Below, piece after piece: positions 59,569-64,000 of a DNA stretch of 64,000 bases. This stretch comes from CAWCAL01 sp963695075 (GTDB lineage: Bacteria; Actinomycetota; Acidimicrobiia; Acidimicrobiales; CAWCAL01), in contig CAVOFR010000003.1 in assembly GCA_963695075.1 (NCBI GenBank), forward strand, positions 248,001 to 312,000. The letters run 5' to 3'. The notes below the pieces were generated by a model, which was given only the letters and a program-made list of their open reading frames with translations, did not search any database and was not told the origin of the DNA. The first letter of the stretch is position 1. Every line of letters starts with the position of its first letter. Made by a program: the position numbers and the translations under genes.

Positions 59569-60504
59569 TCAGATGTCCTTGCCGGGCATCCCCGGATTCT
59601 GGGCCTCGAAGCCCCCCATGTCCGCATTGAGGGGAGCTTCGGAACTGAGCTTGGCGACGATCTCGCCCATGGCAGCCGGGTCCTGGAGAAAGGCTTCGGG
59701 ACGTCCGCGGTGCCATCCGTCGGCGATCGAGATCTGGTCGGATCGCACGTCGAACACCCGACCGGTGACCTTCGACGACTCGGGACTCGCGAGCCACGTG
59801 ACGATCGGGGCGATCCAGCGCGGTGACATCGCGGCCGCCGATTCCTCGTCGGCGGCAGCGGGGTTGCCGAGGCCCTCGGTCATGCGCGTCAGAGCCGCAG
59901 GAGCGATGGCATTCGCGGTCACCCCGTACCGATGCAGTTCCTGGGCGGCGATGACGGTGAATGCGGCGATTCCGGCCTTCGCTGCGCCGTAGTTGGTCTG
60001 TCCGACGTTGCCGTAGATACCCGAAGGCGACGACGTGTTGATGATCCGGGCGTCGTTCTCGTGACCCTCCTTGGCCTGCTCGCGCCAGTATGCGGCAGCC
60101 CACCGGGCTGGAGCGAAGGTGCCCTTGAGGTGGACGTTGATCACGGCGTCCCATTCGCCCTCGTCCATGTTGACCAACATGCGGTCGCGCAGGATCCCGG
60201 CGTTGTTGATCACGACGTCGAGCCGGCCGAACTCGGAGATTGCCTGATCGATCATGCGCTTGGCGCCCTGGAAGTCGGCGACGTTCTCGCCGTTGACGAC
60301 GGCCTCGCCTCCGGCCGAGCGGATCTCCTCGACAACCGAGGCGGCCGGACTGGCGTCGCCACCCTCCGAACCGTCCATGGAACTGCCCAGGTCGTTCACG
60401 ACGACCTTCGCTCCCTGCTCGGTGAGCATCAGCGCATACTCGCGACCGATTCCACGACCTGCGCCGGTGACGACGGCCACTCGACCGTCGCAGATGCCGC
60501 TCAT
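59569..60504 (-). CDS. SDR-family (R)-3-hydroxyacyl-CoA dehydrogenase, HSD17B4-like
   Basis: 311 aa from the ATG at 60504, preceded by GAGGAG. Classical SDR: cofactor loop VVTGAGRGIGREYALML, NNAGILRD, the catalytic Ser in INTSSPSGIYGNVGQ and Tyr-x3-Lys in YGAAKAGIAAFT. Its length (over 300 residues) and INVHLKGTFAPARWAAAYW, AAQELHRYGVTANAIAPAA and RVFDVRSDQISIADGW match the dehydrogenase domain of peroxisomal multifunctional enzyme 2. Together with the MaoC hydratase downstream it would run the (R)-specific branch of beta-oxidation of branched or steroid side-chain acyl-CoAs. Confidence 0.9.
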   Translation of the reverse strand: MSGICDGRVAVVTGAGRGIGREYALMLTEQGAKVVVNDLGSSMDGSEGGDASPAASVVEEIRSAGGEAVVNGENVADFQGAKRMIDQAISEFGRLDVVINNAGILRDRMLVNMDEGEWDAVINVHLKGTFAPARWAAAYWREQAKEGHENDARIINTSSPSGIYGNVGQTNYGAAKAGIAAFTVIAAQELHRYGVTANAIAPAALTRMTEGLGNPAAADEESAAAMSPRWIAPIVTWLASPESSKVTGRVFDVRSDQISIADGWHRGRPEAFLQDPAAMGEIVAKLSSEAPLNADMGGFEAQNPGMPGKDI

Positions 60505-60694
60505 GATGGACTCCTCGGATCGGTGGGTTGCCCATGCCCAACAGTCCCCGTCCCGAGGTTGCGGGTCAGGGGGCGAGATGGGCAGTTCTCAGCCCTCTCT
60601 TCTACCTGATTGGCTGTCAGATTCACGAGTCCGACCGTCGGCGACCGGGCCGGGGTACGCCACTTCGCGGCGATTCTCTGCGATCGTTTCTGTC

Positions 60695-62335
60695 GTGACT
60701 CGGCGGACTTCACTGATGACCGTGTTCGTGACGCTGGTACTCATACCCGCGGTGGCGACGCTGTTCCTCTCCATTCTCTGGGTTGTCGACGCCGAAGCGC
60801 ACGAAGGCCAGGTGATGCGAAACACCACGGTCGGCGGTGTACAGGTCGGTGGGATGTCCAGGTCCGACGCCCGGGCCGGACTCGAGGAGCTCGCCGATCA
60901 GATCGAGTCCACCGATGTCGTGATCGAGCTGCCTTGGGGGGTCGAGTCCGTCACCAACGCCGAGCTCGGCGTGTCGATCGACGTCGATGCGACGCTCGAC
61001 GGTCTGTTTCGAGCGGGACGCGATGGCCGCGTACTCGACCGGCCTGTCGACTGGTTGGGCAGTCTCCTGAGCCATCGCGAGGTCGACCTGGCCGTCGTCG
61101 CCGACCCGCAACGAGCGGCCGCCACCCTCCTCGCCATCGAGGGCGATCAGCACCACGTCGAACCGATCGAACCCGATTTCGTAGGCACCGAACACGGATT
61201 CGAACTGGTGCCCGGTTCACCTGGTGTCGCCCTCGACGTCGACGACGCGATCGCCGATGTGACCCAACAGGCGCAGGCTGCCCGCGTCGCACCGAGCCTC
61301 CGGGTCGAACAGCGCCAGGTTCTGCCCCGCATCTCCGACGGGGCCGTCACCGCCCTGATGGCGGTTGCCGACGAGCAGTCGGCCGGTGAGCTGACGATCA
61401 CGATCGGCGACCTGGTGGCCGACGTTCCGGCCCGACTCTTTCGGGGCGCCTACCGCCTCGAGGTCGACGGCGACGATGCCTCGCTGGCCATCGACAGCGA
61501 CGAGGTCAGCGCCGGTCTCGGGTTCCTCTTCTCACTCAGTGACCTCGGCCGTCCCTCGCAACCCGCGTCCTTCGCGGTCACCGATGACCAGAAGGTCGAG
61601 ATCGATCCCGGCGCGCCCGGCACGGCATGCTGCGACAGCGCCTCCGCTCAGCGGGTCGCCGATGCTCTCCTCGCCGGGACCGAAGCGGTCGAGGCCGAGC
61701 TCCGACCGGTTTCCGACGCCCACGACCTGGAGTGGGCCGAGTCACTCGGCATCGACAACATGGTGTCGGAGTTCACGACCAACCACCCCGCCGGCGAGTC
61801 GCGTGTCACCAACATCCACCGGATGGCCGACATCGTCCGCGGCGCGATCATTCCGCCCGGCGAGGTCTTCTCGCTCAACGAAGTCGTCGGTAAGAGAACC
61901 CGCGAGAACGGATTCGTGGGCGGCGGCGTGATCTACAACGGCAAGTTCACCAACGACGTGGGTGGTGGCGTCTCCCAGTTCGCCACCACCCTCTTCAACG
62001 CCGCATGGTTCGCCGGGCTCGACTTCGACGAGTACCAGGCCCACACGATCTACATATCCCGGTACCCCTATGGGCGGGAAGCGACCGTGTCCTGGCCTCA
62101 ACCCGACCTCAAGATCAGAAACACCACCCCGTACGGAATCCTCATCTGGCCGGAGTACGACGCCTCCTCGATCACCGTTCGCTTGTACTCCACGCCGTAC
62201 GTCACCGTCGAGCAGATCGGCCAGTACACCAGCCGGGGCTCCAACTGGTGCTCGGTGACGACCGAGCGATCCCGTACCTATGCTGACGGAACCACCGAGG
62301 TCGACAGCACGGTCGCCTCGTATCGGAGCTGCTGA
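60695..62335 (+). CDS. VanW-family exported protein
   Basis: 546 aa from a GTG at 60695 (ATG 60716 possible). An N-terminal membrane anchor is SLMTVFVTLVLIPAVATLFL. The extracellular part has repeated PG-binding-4-like segments (VGGVQVGGMSRSDARAGLEEL is the usual G-L-x-x-A start), then the VanW domain: VSEFTTNHPAGESRVTNIHR, IIPPGEVFSLNEVVGKRT, GGGVIYNGKFTNDVGGGVSQ and ATTLFNAAWFAGLD. Cys residues near CCDS and at the C-terminus may pair. VanW proteins sit at the cell wall; their exact reaction is unresolved. Upstream lies a 190-base divergent promoter region shared with the SDR gene. Confidence 0.9.
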   Translation: MTRRTSLMTVFVTLVLIPAVATLFLSILWVVDAEAHEGQVMRNTTVGGVQVGGMSRSDARAGLEELADQIESTDVVIELPWGVESVTNAELGVSIDVDATLDGLFRAGRDGRVLDRPVDWLGSLLSHREVDLAVVADPQRAAATLLAIEGDQHHVEPIEPDFVGTEHGFELVPGSPGVALDVDDAIADVTQQAQAARVAPSLRVEQRQVLPRISDGAVTALMAVADEQSAGELTITIGDLVADVPARLFRGAYRLEVDGDDASLAIDSDEVSAGLGFLFSLSDLGRPSQPASFAVTDDQKVEIDPGAPGTACCDSASAQRVADALLAGTEAVEAELRPVSDAHDLEWAESLGIDNMVSEFTTNHPAGESRVTNIHRMADIVRGAIIPPGEVFSLNEVVGKRTRENGFVGGGVIYNGKFTNDVGGGVSQFATTLFNAAWFAGLDFDEYQAHTIYISRYPYGREATVSWPQPDLKIRNTTPYGILIWPEYDASSITVRLYSTPYVTVEQIGQYTSRGSNWCSVTTERSRTYADGTTEVDSTVASYRSC

Positions 62336-62414
62336 GTCGCTTCCGGCGAGTCCCCCGGAGCGTTGGCCGCGGAATCGGGCTCAGGAACCAGGCCCGGGGG
62401 AGAACGTGGGATCG

Positions 62415-63806
62415 ATGTCAGAGGAACTGCACTATGCAAGTCGCATGAGCGACGCCGATTCGCTCATGTGGAGTATCGAGAAGGACCCGCTGCTTCGATC
62501 GACCATCACCACCCTGCTGGTCTTCGACGGTCCGCTCGACCGCGACCGATTTTCCCACACGATGGACCGGGCCACGCGCATCATCCCGCGGCTCCGGCAA
62601 CGGGTCCGATCCAACCCACTCTCCTTCGCCCCGCCCCGCTGGGAGATCGATCCCCACTTCGACCTGCACTACCACCTGCGATGGACCAGAGCAGCAGGCG
62701 ACGGCACGTTCCGCGATCTTCTGACCATGGCCGAGCCGGTCGCCATGCAGGGCTTCGACCGGGCCCGACCGCTGTGGGAGGTCATGGGCGTCGAAGGCAT
62801 GGAGGGCGGCGGCAGCGCCGTCATCATGAAGATCCACCATGCCATCACCGATGGCGTGGGGGGAGTCCGGATGATGCTGGAGATCTTCGACTTCGAGCGC
62901 GACGCCGAGCCGAAGGGCCCGCTGCCCGACGAACCCGACTCGCACGTGCTGAACCAGGCCGAGCGCTTCGTCGACGCCGCGATTCACGAAACCCGTCGCC
63001 AGACGGTCAACACCCGACGATCGCTCGTCAGCGGAGTCGGGGGGCTCGCCGACCCCGCTGGCTCGGCCCAGCGCCTGCGGGCGACCGCAGCCTCGCTGGC
63101 CCGGTTCTTCAAGCCGGCAGCCGAGCCGCTGAGCCCCCTGCTGACCACCCGGTCGCTCAGCCAGCGATTCGACGCCCTCACGCTGCCGCTGGACGACATG
63201 AAGACGGCGGCCAAGAAGGCGGGCGGGCGCCTGAACGATGCGTTCGTAGCCGGCGTGACGGGCGGGTACCGGCGCTACCACCTGCGCCACGACCAGCCCA
63301 CCGATGCTCTGCGCATGGCGATGCCGATCAACGTTCGAGATGACGACAGCGTCGATGAGGTCGGCAATCAGTTCGTACCGGCCCGGATCGAGGTACCCAT
63401 CGCCATCGTCGATCCGGTCGAACGCATGGCCACGATCCACGAGATCGTCGAAGCCACGCGACGGGAGCCCTATCTGAGTCTCAGTGATCAGGTCTCCGGC
63501 CTCATCAACCGGATCCCGACGACGATCACGACCGCGATGTTCGGGTCGATGCTGCGCGCCGTCGACTTCACCACCTCCAATGTGCCCGGGTCGCCCCTGC
63601 CCGTCTTCGTGGCGGGAGCCCAACTCACCCGACACCTGGCGTTCGGCCCCATGGCCGGAGCGGGCGCGAACATCACCCTCCTGTCGCTGTGCGACACCGT
63701 GCACATCGGGTTCAACTCCGATCCCGCCGCCGTGCGCGATCCAGATGCCTTCATGGAGGACATGGCCGCCGGCTTCGACGAGGTCCTCTCGGTGGCCAGG
63801 AGTTGA
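62415..63806 (+). CDS. Wax ester synthase/diacylglycerol acyltransferase (WS/DGAT)
   Basis: 463 aa from the ATG at 62415; a GTG at 62406 is possible. N-terminal LHYASRMSDADSLMWSIEKD matches the family start, and the catalytic HHxxxDG is MKIHHAITDGVGGVRMML near residue 140. Downstream are GRLNDAFVAGVTGGYRRYHL, ALRMAMPINVR, and FTTSNVPGSPLPVFVAGA, typical of the C-terminal half. The enzyme uses acyl-CoA to esterify diacylglycerol or fatty alcohols, storing triacylglycerol or wax. Membrane-associated but without helices. The window's acyl-CoA enzymes give plausible substrates. Confidence 0.92.
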   Translation: MSEELHYASRMSDADSLMWSIEKDPLLRSTITTLLVFDGPLDRDRFSHTMDRATRIIPRLRQRVRSNPLSFAPPRWEIDPHFDLHYHLRWTRAAGDGTFRDLLTMAEPVAMQGFDRARPLWEVMGVEGMEGGGSAVIMKIHHAITDGVGGVRMMLEIFDFERDAEPKGPLPDEPDSHVLNQAERFVDAAIHETRRQTVNTRRSLVSGVGGLADPAGSAQRLRATAASLARFFKPAAEPLSPLLTTRSLSQRFDALTLPLDDMKTAAKKAGGRLNDAFVAGVTGGYRRYHLRHDQPTDALRMAMPINVRDDDSVDEVGNQFVPARIEVPIAIVDPVERMATIHEIVEATRREPYLSLSDQVSGLINRIPTTITTAMFGSMLRAVDFTTSNVPGSPLPVFVAGAQLTRHLAFGPMAGAGANITLLSLCDTVHIGFNSDPAAVRDPDAFMEDMAAGFDEVLSVARS

Positions 63807-63849
63807 GCTTCGCCTTGTCCCTACCCGCCGAACTCCACAGCTTCCCACC

Positions 63850-64000
63850 GTGATTCGCGCCGATGTGCTCATCGTGGGCGGTGGACCGGCCGGCGCGGCT
63901 GCGGCGGTCTCCTGCTCGTCCTCCGGTTTGGACACGATCCTCGTCGACAAGGCGACGTTCCCGCGGGACAAGCACTGCGGTGACGGCCTGACCGCCGGCG
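63850..64000 (+). CDS. Geranylgeranyl-reductase-like FAD-dependent oxidoreductase, N-terminal part
   Basis: Begins with a GTG at 63850 and runs off the right edge; 50 residues visible. VIRADVLIVGGGPAGAAAAV is the FAD-binding dinucleotide fold, then ILVDKATFPRDKHCGDGLTA, the PxxKxCG-type element of geranylgeranyl reductase and related halogenase-like flavoproteins. In actinobacteria such proteins often reduce the isoprenoid tail of menaquinone or lipid carriers. Substrate cannot be decided from the fragment. Confidence 0.78.
   Translation, partial: MIRADVLIVGGGPAGAAAAVSCSSSGLDTILVDKATFPRDKHCGDGLTAG

Overview
The window is a GC-rich, gene-dense bacterial chromosome segment. Its gene set points to an actinobacterium of the Acidimicrobiia type: a fused 2-oxoglutarate enzyme (Kgd), NucS mismatch endonuclease, UvrD2-like helicase with HRDC domain, a luciferase-like F420-type oxidoreductase, mycobacterial-type alpha-methylacyl-CoA racemase, a WS/DGAT acyltransferase, many GTG starts and many ATGA/GTGA/TGATG gene overlaps. 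No rRNA, tRNA, insertion sequence, prophage or CRISPR array was seen. The lineage is an inference from content.

Layout. 1-5.7 kb: end of a siderophore-interacting protein gene, a degenerate diadenylate-cyclase-fold protein, a racemase/hydrolase pair, an ElaA-type acetyltransferase and an F420-type oxidoreductase. 5.7-7.5 kb: a palindromic intergenic element and a minus-strand metallopeptidase/PH-domain/BtuF-like operon. 7.6-12 kb: two coupled CitE-like lyases, then a UvrD2-like helicase and a small SRPBCC protein. 12-15.7 kb: minus-strand operon xthA, thioesterase, antiporter. 15.8-25.4 kb: plus-strand run with a membrane protein, a solute-binding lipoprotein, Kgd, SelO and an HDAC-like deacetylase. 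25.4-28.2 kb: cytochrome b plus molybdopterin oxidoreductase, a frameshifted VOC gene, an unexplained stem-bounded intergenic segment and a SnoaL-like protein. 28.2-32.5 kb: a TM0106/RecB-like fusion whose nuclease and helicase motifs look erased, a methyltransferase and a cyclophilin. 32.6-36.4 kb: a TPP riboswitch and a thiamine ABC transporter operon. 36.4-40.1 kb: HrpA-like helicase. 40.2-45.9 kb: a sugar-nucleotide/glycosyltransferase locus ending in a large membrane protein. 46-51 kb: a thiolase-fold enzyme, a HAD hydrolase and a giant surface VWA/DUF11 protein with a threonine-rich linker. 51.1-54.7 kb: an NYN-S1 protein with a histone-H1-like KAPAKK tail that has its own internal ribosome-binding site and start, EttA, and a small basic Cys protein. 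54.7-58.6 kb: CysQ-like phosphatase, enoyl-CoA hydratase, ABC1 kinase, NucS. 58.6-64 kb: MaoC hydratase and SDR (a split multifunctional beta-oxidation pair), a VanW-family protein, WS/DGAT and the start of a geranylgeranyl-reductase-like flavoprotein.

Themes: acyl-CoA and lipid chemistry recurs (racemase, two CitE-like lyases, thioesterase, thiolase, enoyl-CoA hydratases, SDR, WS/DGAT), beside DNA repair (XthA, UvrD2, NucS) and surface or envelope glycoconjugate functions. The most unusual items are the NYN-S1-KAPAKK gene with a predicted second product, the TM0106-like protein that keeps its RNase-H-like exonuclease core but lacks nuclease and helicase catalytic residues, and the DAC-fold protein with an intact DGA motif but a broken RHR/T motif. 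All functional statements come from reading the sequence and from recalled family features; no database search was run.
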